DNA of 44,930 nucleotides from Bacteroidia bacterium 43-41 (GTDB lineage Bacteria; Bacteroidota; Bacteroidia; Bacteroidales; Dysgonomonadaceae): positions 1 to 44,930 of the forward strand of contig MKTD01000078.1 of NCBI GenBank assembly GCA_001898165.1. Direction: 5' to 3'. How positions within the stretch are numbered: position 1 is the stretch's first letter; each line of letters starts with the position of its first letter. A program made the position numbers and the translations under genes. The notes below the pieces were generated by a model. It saw only the letters and a list, made by a program, of their open reading frames with translations. It did not search any database and was not told where the DNA came from. Positions 7,665 through 15,029 of this stretch are shown one piece after another.

Positions 7665-8111
7665 TTATATTGCCTGTATTTTTAAAACGACACTTGTACG
7701 GCTTAAATTTATCATCGGATTAATACCAACCTTCATCAGGAAATCGCCACTATAAATTACAGAAAAAAGATCAAAATCGATGGTAACTTCATTATAGGAG
7801 TCATCTAGTTCTTTAAACTTACCGTATAGAGGATGAATTTTTCCCCGATTGTAATCATACCTGACTTTCTCTATATCAGAAAATAATTCCTTTCGCATTT
7901 CTCCTTTTTGGACCTCCAATCCAATGTGGGAAGGTTTGATAATCTCCTTATCCCTATAAAACAAATTATAGGAGATGGAGTCGTCACAGTTTATCCGTAT
8001 CCGGAATACTGAATCGGGAGAATGAAGTGTTATTGGGTTACCTTTCGCGTACCCTGCACAAATAAAAAACAGGGATGTAAAACAAAAAATAATTGATCTC
8101 ATATCATACAT
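7665..8111 (-). pseudogene. Truncated GH97 N-terminal domain
   Basis: The frame encodes 148 residues: a signal peptide (residues 1-24) and then a stretch that tracks the N-terminal beta-sandwich of GH97 enzymes such as SusB. SPDSVFRIRINCDD, ISYNLFYRDKEIIKPSHIGLEVQKG and HPLYGKF..LDDSYNEVTIDF correspond in order to the SusB N-domain. The following FRxxNDGxxFRY segment and the whole (beta/alpha)8 catalytic domain, about 500 residues, are missing; only some 36 unrelated residues follow before the stop. GH97 members are normally about 650-720 residues and act as periplasmic alpha-glucosidases or alpha-galactosidases. An internal deletion is the simplest explanation, because both neighbours are intact and closely spaced (29 and 11 bases). 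A short secreted sugar-binding protein is less likely. Confidence 0.68.
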
Positions 8112-8140
8112 TGTATCAAGTTGCCCATTATATCTCCGTA

Positions 8141-11100
8141 TTACATTATGACCTTATGGTTTGTATCCAGCTCTAAAACCTTTTCCATATACAGATCAGC
8201 TTTATCCTTTTCTCCTAAACCTAACCATCCAAGCGCCATCACATGGTAGCAATGTATTTTATTCCGTTTGTTAAGATCCTCCTCCCAGATAGCCAGATCG
8301 GGGAGCGAAACGGCAAAATAGTCTATCTTGCAGTCATCATTCAAGTGTTTTTCTCCATGTGCAATTAATTTTTTAAAACGTTCTTGCGCTTTCTCCTCAA
8401 AGCCCAGTGCTCTCCATGCCAATCCCTGATAATAGATCTTTTCGGGATTCTCATCATTGTAGTAGAATGCCTGCTTCGGCTCTTCGGAGCCTTTGGTCGC
8501 TTTTGTAAACCACTTTACCGCATTGGCCTCATCGTTCATACCCCGGTAACAGACACCCTTGAAATAATCCACATCATTCTCGTTCACCGTGCTTAACTTA
8601 CCCTCGCCCAAGTTGTGAGGGTATTCATCCGTTTCTTTCAGGTACTGCAATGCCAGTGTGAAATCTTGTGATTCTATGGCTCTTTTTGCCAACTGCAGCC
8701 TGCAATAAGTATACTGAAATGTAACCTTCCCTTCACCGCCTTCCCACGGATGGAATTTTCGTGAAGCGCACAACTCTCTCGCTGTTTCGTAACGGCCCAG
8801 TTGATTGTACAAGGCAATGCGCTCCACAAACAGATCGTCACGCTCTCCCACCAAATCCATATGTGCTTCCAAAAAGGCGAGTCGTTCCGCAGGCGGATAA
8901 TTGAGTTTTTTATAAAGCTGGTCCAGTTCCATAAAAATACGGGAGTCGGTCTCATCCAGCTTGAATGCCCTCTCAAGAAGCTGCAACGCCTCACTCTGCC
9001 TGTTCGCCTTATTGTAGTAGGCCAGCGACAGATTCCGCAATACCGTAGGGAACTCTCCGTTGAGTGCGGACGATTTTTCCCAGCACCCTATGGCTTCGGC
9101 ATACTGACGCTTTGCATACCAGAAATTTCCCAAATAGTAAAGCGCCTTTGAATCTCCAGGGTGCACAGCAAGGACATGCCGAAGAATAAGCACTTCCTCC
9201 AGCCGGTTGGGAAAACATCTGTCGGGCGACAGAGCGAAAGCCCGGTGATACCAGTTCTCCGCATCCTCTTCTTTGCCGCTCTTCGAAAGAAAATACCCCA
9301 AAGCGTAGTGAATCATCGGATAGCCGCCGGCTCCTGTTGCCATTGACCACTGTAACAGCTCAATCGCCTCTTCATACAGGCCGGCCGCGGAAAAATCGAG
9401 GGCATACTCCAGATAGCTGTGTGGATTATCCCGCAGTAGCTCCATCATTGCCCTTTTCACATCCTCATCCTTCGTAATAAGAAACTTCTCGAACAGACAC
9501 CCCATGTTAAATCTGTCGATCTCCAGTGATGCTGCTATCCACTTAAGGGCCGCCTCGCTGTTTCCTTTTTTGCGTAACAACGATGCTTTCAGCTGACGCG
9601 CCTTGTGGTTGTGCCAGTTTCTGATCAGGCTCTCCTCCACGTGTTCAAGAGCTGCCTGCCACTCGCCGCGTGAGCAATCGATCTGGGCGATAGAAAGATA
9701 GGCAGGATCTTTCCATGCTGCATTCCAAGCCGACTTAAAAAATGCACTGTAAGCTTCGTTTAATTTCGATTGTAATTTCAAACAACACCCTAAATTATAG
9801 TACGGTTCACCGTCATAAGGATTCGGATTTCTTTTGGTCAGTGTTTCTATTGCCTTCTCAAAACAGGGCTGTGCCTGTTGAAATTGCCCTCTCCTCATCA
9901 AAAGAAGTCCAAGAGCATTGTTGCAACGCACATCACCGGGATCGCGGGAAAGCGCCTCCCTGTAATAGTCGATAGGATTGAATGTGGCATGCCGGTACTG
10001 CTCTAGATGAAGGCCGGTAAGGTAAAGCTGCTCGATAAGAGTGATTGCTTTCGGATCATCAGCAGCTTCAGCAGCAGGAGGAATTGCATTCTCCTGTTGC
10101 TCCGGGATACTGCATTTCAGGAGCTCCCTGCCACCCTCTGCTGCAATTACCAGTACAAGCTTCTTCCTGTTTATACTATTCAGGCTGACCGTTCTTTCAA
10201 AAGGATCTTCCGGAGCGAGTTCTGTTTTTTCGCTCCACAAAATACTGTCTGAGCTGTTCTCCAACGAGATCACAACCTCCTGCATCTTTGATGTGGCGTA
10301 TATGGCCAAGGTGACCGAATCCTCATCAGCCTCAAAATTGGCAATAAGATCCTTGGTGGCATTTTTTACGTTTCCAACCGCCACATAGGGCATAAAATAC
10401 TGCTCCCAGGCTTTTTCCTCGTAGGGCTGCAACCAGGCAAAATCAGGCTGGTTGTCGGTGTACACCCCCGTCATCAATTCGATGTAGGGACCGTCTTCAT
10501 CGGTCAGGTTTCGCTCCCAGGCCTTCCCGAAATCGCCATTCCCCCAGGTCCATTGTTTTTTCCCGGGTGAAATATGGTGGTTCGCCACATGCAGCAACCC
10601 CGTTCCGGTCTGTTCGTTGTAGCCTCCCACAAAATCATACTCCGACTGTATCGCCATATAAGAGGTGGGCACCGGGATATTGGCATATCTCGATATATCC
10701 ACACCCTCGGAATAGTCTTGTTTGTAATAGGTTCCGGTCGCTATCGGAAATGAGGATACATCACGCTTTCCATGGTCAAAAACAGCATGGACATCAGGCG
10801 GGAAAACCGATTTGTAGGCATCGTCGACCGCCACCGCCGGATTGGCCCACCAGAGGAAAGTCTGGGGGAAAGGTGTCCTGTTATATACCTTTGCCTTAAT
10901 CTCGATATAGGCCTTGTCGGGATAAAGCGTGACGCCATGCATTCCTTTCAAACGGAACATGCGTTCCACCTCGTTGCACCATACAGTGATGCTCCCGTCA
11001 CCATGCTCTTCCATCATGAACTCAGCAGGATAAAAGGTACTGGGACGGTGATGTTGTGGCCAGTTGAACTCTATCCCACCGGAAATCCAGGGGCCGGTAA

Positions 11101-11461
11101 GTCCCACCAAGGCAGGTTTGATCACCTGGTTATAATAAAAAATATGGGAACCTCGTATTTTATCATAAGCCATCTGAATACGTCCTCCTAACTCCGGGAG
11201 AATCATCACTTTCAAATATTGGTTTTCGATAAAAACAGCTTTGTATATTTTTTCCTTCCTCTCGTCGGATATTTTTTCAATGACAGGGTATGGGTATACC
11301 ACCCCGGAGCTTCCCTGATAGACTCGTTTTTCCAGAAAAACGGGATTTTTTTCCTCTTCTCCCACTGCATACGTTGGAAGCAGGATTTCTTCCTTCCATG
11401 CTCTAACAACTCCCGTTTCGTTTACAGTTGAACGGATTAAATACTCTGTTATTTCTTCCAT
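8141..11461 (-). CDS. DUF5107 domain protein with long TPR array
   Basis: This large 1106-residue protein lacks a signal peptide and is therefore probably cytoplasmic. Residues about 1-370 form a DUF5107-type domain, a galactose-mutarotase-like beta-sandwich fold common in sugar operons of Bacteroidota and Actinobacteria. Recognisable parts are IENQYLKVMILPELGGRIQ, GGIEFNWPQHHRPS, FLWWANPAVAVDD and QWTWGNGDFGKAWERNL; the repeated Trp, His and acidic residues would suit a sugar pocket. Residues about 470-1100 are tetratricopeptide repeats, for example NALGLLLMRRGQFQQAQPCFEKA and YYLGNFWYAKRQYAEAIGCW. It sits between the sugar porter (21 bases from its stop) and the GH97 fragment. No enzymatic activity is established that I can name; I infer a carbohydrate-binding or processing role in the operon, perhaps as a scaffold. 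Confidence 0.85.
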   Translation of the reverse strand: MEEITEYLIRSTVNETGVVRAWKEEILLPTYAVGEEEKNPVFLEKRVYQGSSGVVYPYPVIEKISDERKEKIYKAVFIENQYLKVMILPELGGRIQMAYDKIRGSHIFYYNQVIKPALVGLTGPWISGGIEFNWPQHHRPSTFYPAEFMMEEHGDGSITVWCNEVERMFRLKGMHGVTLYPDKAYIEIKAKVYNRTPFPQTFLWWANPAVAVDDAYKSVFPPDVHAVFDHGKRDVSSFPIATGTYYKQDYSEGVDISRYANIPVPTSYMAIQSEYDFVGGYNEQTGTGLLHVANHHISPGKKQWTWGNGDFGKAWERNLTDEDGPYIELMTGVYTDNQPDFAWLQPYEEKAWEQYFMPYVAVGNVKNATKDLIANFEADEDSVTLAIYATSKMQEVVISLENSSDSILWSEKTELAPEDPFERTVSLNSINRKKLVLVIAAEGGRELLKCSIPEQQENAIPPAAEAADDPKAITLIEQLYLTGLHLEQYRHATFNPIDYYREALSRDPGDVRCNNALGLLLMRRGQFQQAQPCFEKAIETLTKRNPNPYDGEPYYNLGCCLKLQSKLNEAYSAFFKSAWNAAWKDPAYLSIAQIDCSRGEWQAALEHVEESLIRNWHNHKARQLKASLLRKKGNSEAALKWIAASLEIDRFNMGCLFEKFLITKDEDVKRAMMELLRDNPHSYLEYALDFSAAGLYEEAIELLQWSMATGAGGYPMIHYALGYFLSKSGKEEDAENWYHRAFALSPDRCFPNRLEEVLILRHVLAVHPGDSKALYYLGNFWYAKRQYAEAIGCWEKSSALNGEFPTVLRNLSLAYYNKANRQSEALQLLERAFKLDETDSRIFMELDQLYKKLNYPPAERLAFLEAHMDLVGERDDLFVERIALYNQLGRYETARELCASRKFHPWEGGEGKVTFQYTYCRLQLAKRAIESQDFTLALQYLKETDEYPHNLGEGKLSTVNENDVDYFKGVCYRGMNDEANAVKWFTKATKGSEEPKQAFYYNDENPEKIYYQGLAWRALGFEEKAQERFKKLIAHGEKHLNDDCKIDYFAVSLPDLAIWEEDLNKRNKIHCYHVMALGWLGLGEKDKADLYMEKVLELDTNHKVIM

Positions 11462-11482
11462 GAATCTTTAATCAATTAATTA

Positions 11483-12871
11483 TTATTCTAAAATTTCTTT
11501 TTCTATTTGTTCCAATGTCTTTCCTTTAGTTTCAGGCAGATTCACCCTAATAAATATAAATCCAGCCAGGCAGATTAGTCCGTAAAGCCAGAAAGTTCCG
11601 TAAGAACCAAGTAATTTATTCAATAATGGAAAGGTATAAGTAAGAACAAAGCAGGCAGCCCACAATGCAAATGTGGAAACCGCCATGGCCAACCCTCTGA
11701 TTTTAGTTGGAAATATTTCAGCAATAACCACCCAGGTTACCGGAGCCAATGTCATGGCGTAGGTGGCAATCGCCAAAACAACAAGCAATAACATCGCTAT
11801 GCCTTCTATCCGGAAAAAGTATCCGGCACCCAGCAAAAGATAAATAAATGTCAATCCTATTGTCCCAAATAGCATCAGCGAGCGTCTGCCTAATTTGTCC
11901 ACAGTGTACATACCAACAAATGTAAATACGACATTCACAATACCGGTAATCACAATATTAAACAGCATATCGGAAACACTGTATCCGGCAGCGGAGAATA
12001 TCTCCTGCGCATAATTAAAAATAACGTTAATGCCGCACCATTGCTGCAACACGGCTATGACAATTCCTATGATAACTATCTTGGCAAGTTTGCCCTTAAA
12101 CAAATACCTAAAAGTAATACGCTCTGTAGTTAATGATAATGTTACTTTTATCTCATCGAGTTGGTTTTGTGCAAAACTACGGTCTTTCATTCGCGCAAAT
12201 ACACTAAGAGCTTTTTCGTATTTTCGTTTTGAAGCAAGCCAGCGAGGACTCTCCGGAATAAAGAAGATTAATACAAAAAACAATATGGCAGGAACGGTTT
12301 CAGCCCAAAACATCCAACGCCACCCCATTTGGCCATTCCATGAACTTAGAATACTTTCCCCCGGAACAACAGGATGTGCGATCAACCAGTTAGTTATTTG
12401 TGCGGACAAAATACCCAATACTACCGCCAGCTGGTAAAAAGTGACAAATCTACCTCTTATCGAAGGAGGAGAGATTTCTGAAATATACATCGGCGAAATG
12501 TTAGAGGCAAGCCCTATTCCTATACCACCAAATATCCGGTAAAAAATAAACCAGTCCAACGTATTCACAGTGCCTGTACCAATTGCCGATACCGTAAAAA
12601 TTAATGCGGCAACGAAGAACATGTTTTTTCGCCCGTATTTATCTGTCAAACCACCGGAAACGGCCACTCCAATCAGGCAGCCTAAAATAGCACTCGCCAT
12701 TACCCAGCCTTGGAGCCAGGGTATATTGTCAATCGAGAAATAAATTTCATAAAAAGCCTTAGCGCCTCCTATCACTACCCAATCGTACCCAAAAAGGAAA
12801 CCACCCATTGCCGCGACCAGAGCAATAAGTATTAAATAGCGGTTGTTTATTGTTTGTTGTCCTTTGATCAT
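11483..12871 (-). CDS. MFS sugar porter (XylE/GalP-like)
   Basis: This is a twelve-helix inner-membrane sugar:H+ symporter of the MFS sugar porter family. Family signatures are present: GGFLFGYDWVVIGGAK in helix 1, GGLTDKYGRKN in the loop after helix 2, PESPRWLASK before the central loop, QQWCGINVIFNYAQEIF in helix 7 (sugar-binding Gln-Gln and Asn), DKLGRRSLM after helix 8, and PETKGKTLEQIE at the C-terminus. I prefer ATG at 12871 (463 residues) over the TTG at 12892, because a -7 box overlaps 12890-12897 and the shorter start gives the usual helix 1 position. It is the first gene of the operon with DUF5107, GH97 fragment and galM, and is divergent from the AraC regulator. Substrate is probably a hexose or pentose; galM argues for an aldose. 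Confidence 0.92.
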   Translation of the reverse strand: MIKGQQTINNRYLILIALVAAMGGFLFGYDWVVIGGAKAFYEIYFSIDNIPWLQGWVMASAILGCLIGVAVSGGLTDKYGRKNMFFVAALIFTVSAIGTGTVNTLDWFIFYRIFGGIGIGLASNISPMYISEISPPSIRGRFVTFYQLAVVLGILSAQITNWLIAHPVVPGESILSSWNGQMGWRWMFWAETVPAILFFVLIFFIPESPRWLASKRKYEKALSVFARMKDRSFAQNQLDEIKVTLSLTTERITFRYLFKGKLAKIVIIGIVIAVLQQWCGINVIFNYAQEIFSAAGYSVSDMLFNIVITGIVNVVFTFVGMYTVDKLGRRSLMLFGTIGLTFIYLLLGAGYFFRIEGIAMLLLVVLAIATYAMTLAPVTWVVIAEIFPTKIRGLAMAVSTFALWAACFVLTYTFPLLNKLLGSYGTFWLYGLICLAGFIFIRVNLPETKGKTLEQIEKEILE

Positions 12872-12889
12872 TCTCAATGTTATATTGTG

Positions 12890-12897
12890 CAAAATTA
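12890..12897 (-). promoter_or_regulatory. -7 box of the sugar operon
   Basis: The minus strand reads TAATTTTG, matching TAnnTTTG, 18 bases before the preferred ATG at 12871. The -33 zone is poor and is overlapped by the repeat at 12913-12923, a layout expected for a promoter that needs an activator. Confidence 0.55.
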
Positions 12898-12912
12898 AAT
12901 CAACAATATTTA

Positions 12913-13011
12913 ATTAAAATGTAGTTTCTTGTGTATTTAATGTAAAATATTACTATTTTTGATGAAATACTTATTTAATTTCAATTAAATACAAATTAAA
13001 ATGTAAAATAT
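12913..13011. promoter_or_regulatory. Paired direct repeats in the divergent control region (AraC operator candidates)
   Basis: Two interleaved pairs of exact direct repeats lie in the 140-base divergent region. ATTAAAATGTA occurs at 12913-12923 and 12995-13005, and AATGTAAAATAT occurs at 12939-12950 and 13000-13011. The core ATGTA(AAATAT) thus appears three times in one orientation. The first copy covers the -33 zone of the sugar operon; the others bracket the AraC gene's own -7 box. AraC proteins bind direct repeats near -35, so these are the natural operator candidates. The region is very AT-rich, so chance similarity is possible. Confidence 0.5.
12954..12961 (+). promoter_or_regulatory. 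-7 box of the AraC regulator gene
   Basis: TATTTTTG matches TAnnTTTG, 72 bases before the regulator's start codon. One repeat copy ends just upstream (12950) and one lies downstream (13000), which suggests self-regulation. Confidence 0.4.
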
Positions 13012-13033
13012 CATTCCAGAGATGTAAAAAAAC

Positions 13034-13915
13034 ATGATAGAGAAAATTGCAGAAGGATTTAAAGGAGAAAAAGCCATTATATTACCCTATAATATAAGAT
13101 CGTATCAGGCATTAAACAACGTTACACGACAATTATACGTCACTCATATCGGTTATTATCCCCGGGCCAAATACCATTTTAGAGAACGAAAATCAGGGGC
13201 AAATCAATATATTTTCATTTTCTGCGAAGAGGGGAAAGGATGGATTGTACACAATGGAGAACGATTTAACTTGTCCAGGAACCAGGCATTTATTATACCG
13301 CAAAATGAATCGCACTCTTATGGAGCGGACAATGCTAATCCGTGGAGTATATACTGGATACATCTTTTAGGAGAACGAATGGATATTTTTTCTTCAATAA
13401 TAGGAAAAATAATCGATACACGTGATTCCGACAGCAGCAGATATGGTGACCGGTTCTTGCTGTTTGAAGAAATATTTCAAAATCTGGAAATGGGTTATAG
13501 CCCCGAGAACCTGGAATATACAAGCTTCTGTTTAATGCATTTCCTGGCATCTGTTAAATATTTATCCCAATTCAGAGAAATCAAAAGTGTAAAGGAAATA
13601 GATGCCGTACAAAAAAGTATTTTATATATGAAAGAGAATTTGGAAAATAAAATTACGCTTAATGATATCGCACAACATGTTGGTTATTCGCCGTCACATT
13701 TTGGCAATCTTTTTGTGGAGGAAACATCATATTCTCCCATTGATTATTACAACCAACTCAAAATTCAACGCGCATGTTCGTATTTACAATTCTCCGATTT
13801 AAAAATTAAAGAAATTGCTTTTCGCTTAGGCTATTTTGATCCCTTTCACTTTTCAAAAGCATTTAAAAAAGAAATGGATATTACACCGAAAGAATATAGA
13901 AGGAAGTATAAATAA
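13034..13915 (+). CDS. AraC family transcriptional regulator
   Basis: This 293-residue one-component regulator has an N-terminal cupin-like sugar-sensing domain at about residues 20-160 (ANQYIFIFCEEGKGWIVHNGE, then IIPQNESHSYGADN with typical histidine and proline positions). Its C-terminal domain at about 195-293 has two helix-turn-helix motifs: ITLNDIAQHVGYSPSHFGNLF, and IKEIAFRLGYFDPFHFSKAFK followed by the hallmark P.EYRR end. It is transcribed away from the sugar porter operon across a 162-base region holding direct repeats, so it most likely activates that operon in response to its sugar. The spacing of conserved glycines and the PxxYRRKYK tail are intact, so the gene looks functional. 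The ATG start is preceded by an AT-rich leader without Shine-Dalgarno. Confidence 0.93.
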   Translation: MIEKIAEGFKGEKAIILPYNIRSYQALNNVTRQLYVTHIGYYPRAKYHFRERKSGANQYIFIFCEEGKGWIVHNGERFNLSRNQAFIIPQNESHSYGADNANPWSIYWIHLLGERMDIFSSIIGKIIDTRDSDSSRYGDRFLLFEEIFQNLEMGYSPENLEYTSFCLMHFLASVKYLSQFREIKSVKEIDAVQKSILYMKENLENKITLNDIAQHVGYSPSHFGNLFVEETSYSPIDYYNQLKIQRACSYLQFSDLKIKEIAFRLGYFDPFHFSKAFKKEMDITPKEYRRKYK

Positions 13916-13958
13916 TTTTCATTCTCTTTTTTTCATCAATCAGCTTTTGAAACTGCCG

Positions 13959-14141
13959 CTAATCATAAAAATGAAAGACCCTCTCATCGCTCATGGCAAC
14001 AAATATTCCTTCCGTAAAAAGTTCTCCGAAGTTAATGGCAGAAACACCGGAGCTGTCGCTTTGCATCGCGCTGACCGGAATTTCGGCAATCAGGGGATAT
14101 GTATTTCGTCTTGTCCTAAAAAACATCCCCCTCATAGCCAA
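13959..14141 (-). pseudogene. C-terminal remnant resembling a beta-propeller phytase
   Basis: The minus strand encodes YPLIAEIPVSAMQSD, then GVSAINFGELFTEGIFVAMSDERVFHFYD and a stop. The ending (G.FVAMSD.+.FHFY) resembles the last blade of beta-propeller phytases, which release phosphate from phytate. The frame begins at a TTG right after a stop codon. Just upstream, the next frame reads DKTKYI, which joins smoothly to PLIAEIPV if one base near 14097-14100 is removed, and that frame has its own stop at 14116-14118. So the piece carries at least a frameshift and a nonsense change and lacks more than 80% of any phytase. The coding quality is clear; the phytase identity is from memory of the family ending and is moderate. 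Confidence 0.42.
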
Positions 14142-14184
14142 CTACTATAAGGGGGAATGATTGCTTTGTTCTTTGATAGTTTTG

Positions 14185-14256
14185 TAGCCCGGCCGGGAAT
14201 CGAACCCGGATCTAAAGTTTAGGAAACTTCTATTCTATCCATTGAACTACCGCGCC
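14185..14256 (-). tRNA. tRNA-Arg (anticodon CCU)
   Basis: The minus strand folds as a 72-base tRNA: acceptor arm, T8-A9, D arm GTTC/GAAT, anticodon stem GAAGT/ACTTT with loop TTCCTAA, and T arm CCGGG-TTCGATT-CCCGG. Anticodon CCU reads AGG (Arg). The 3' CCA is not encoded. The acceptor stem is imperfect: G1 pairs with U72 and position 4-69 is G-G, so only five of seven pairs are Watson-Crick. Confidence 0.93.
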
Positions 14257-14402
14257 AAATTCACTGCAAAAGTAATGTTTTTTCCGTTATTTTCAAACAT
14301 TAATGCATATTTGAGCAAATCACTTCTCCCGCCAAACAATTTCCTATTTAAACTGTTTAGAGAATAAATAAATAATTCATTTCAAACAATAATTTTACCT
14401 AC

Positions 14403-14903
14403 ATGAGCAATATTGCAATACTTTACGGCACTTCCGGCGGCAACACGGAGTCGGTGGCTAAAAGCATCAGAAGCCTTTTCAACAACGAAGCCGATCTTTA
14501 CAACGTAGATACCATTAAGATTGACGAAATTAAACCTTATAAATATTTGATCTTGGGTACTTCAACTACAGGAATCGGCGATTTACAGGATGATTGGGAT
14601 AGTTTTCTGCCTGCTTTTTCGAAAGCTGACTTATCGGATAAAACCGTTGCAATTTTTGCTTTGGGCGACAGCGCCTCTTTCTCGAGCAGTTTTGCCGAGG
14701 CGATGAAGGTAATTTATGATGCCATCAAGGATAAAACAAAAATTGTTGGCTTTGTCGATGACGAAGGGTACACATACGATGACTCAACAGCGGTTGTGGA
14801 CGGCCGCTGGGTAGGGCTTCCCATTGATGAGGATAATGAATACGACCAGACTGACGCCCGCCTCGAGGCTTGGGTACAGGAATTAAAGAAAGAGTTCAAT
14901 TAA
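14403..14903 (+). CDS. fldA: Flavodoxin
   Basis: This 166-residue cytoplasmic FMN protein carries electrons at low potential, for example between pyruvate-ferredoxin oxidoreductase and acceptor enzymes. The phosphate-binding loop YGTSGGNTESVAKSI starts at residue 8. The first isoalloxazine-flanking loop is LGTSTTGIGDLQDDWDSFLP with the usual Trp near 62. The second is ALGDSASFSSSFAEAM near 90, where the customary aromatic residue after GD is replaced by Ser-Ala-Ser. A long-chain insert (GFVDDEGYTYDDSTAVVDGRWVGLPIDEDNE) marks it as a long-chain flavodoxin. It is preceded by tRNA-Arg on the other strand and appears monocistronic. Confidence 0.94.
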   Translation: MSNIAILYGTSGGNTESVAKSIRSLFNNEADLYNVDTIKIDEIKPYKYLILGTSTTGIGDLQDDWDSFLPAFSKADLSDKTVAIFALGDSASFSSSFAEAMKVIYDAIKDKTKIVGFVDDEGYTYDDSTAVVDGRWVGLPIDEDNEYDQTDARLEAWVQELKKEFN

Positions 14904-15029
14904 TTCAACAGTATCTGACGATGTGGGTTTGGCTGAGTTGCACATGCGATTTGGCCAAATTTCTTTTAAATGTTTCACTTGTTCAAGTTGAAGTTTTATC
15001 GTAATTTCGTAGTCATAAAAATCGGGAAC

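Larger units (their letters stand above)
13916..14402. other. 487-base region without an intact protein gene
   Basis: Between the AraC regulator and flavodoxin lie only the degenerate gene tail (13959-14141, minus) and tRNA-Arg (14185-14256, minus). After the tRNA, 14257-14402 is AT-rich leader sequence for flavodoxin; TAATTTTA near 14388 is an imperfect -7 box. Confidence 0.6.

Noticed and set aside
14970-15029. Upstream ATG as the start of the S9 peptidase
   Set aside because: It adds 20 residues ahead of a well-formed signal peptide, which would hide it; the ATG at 15030 is preferred.
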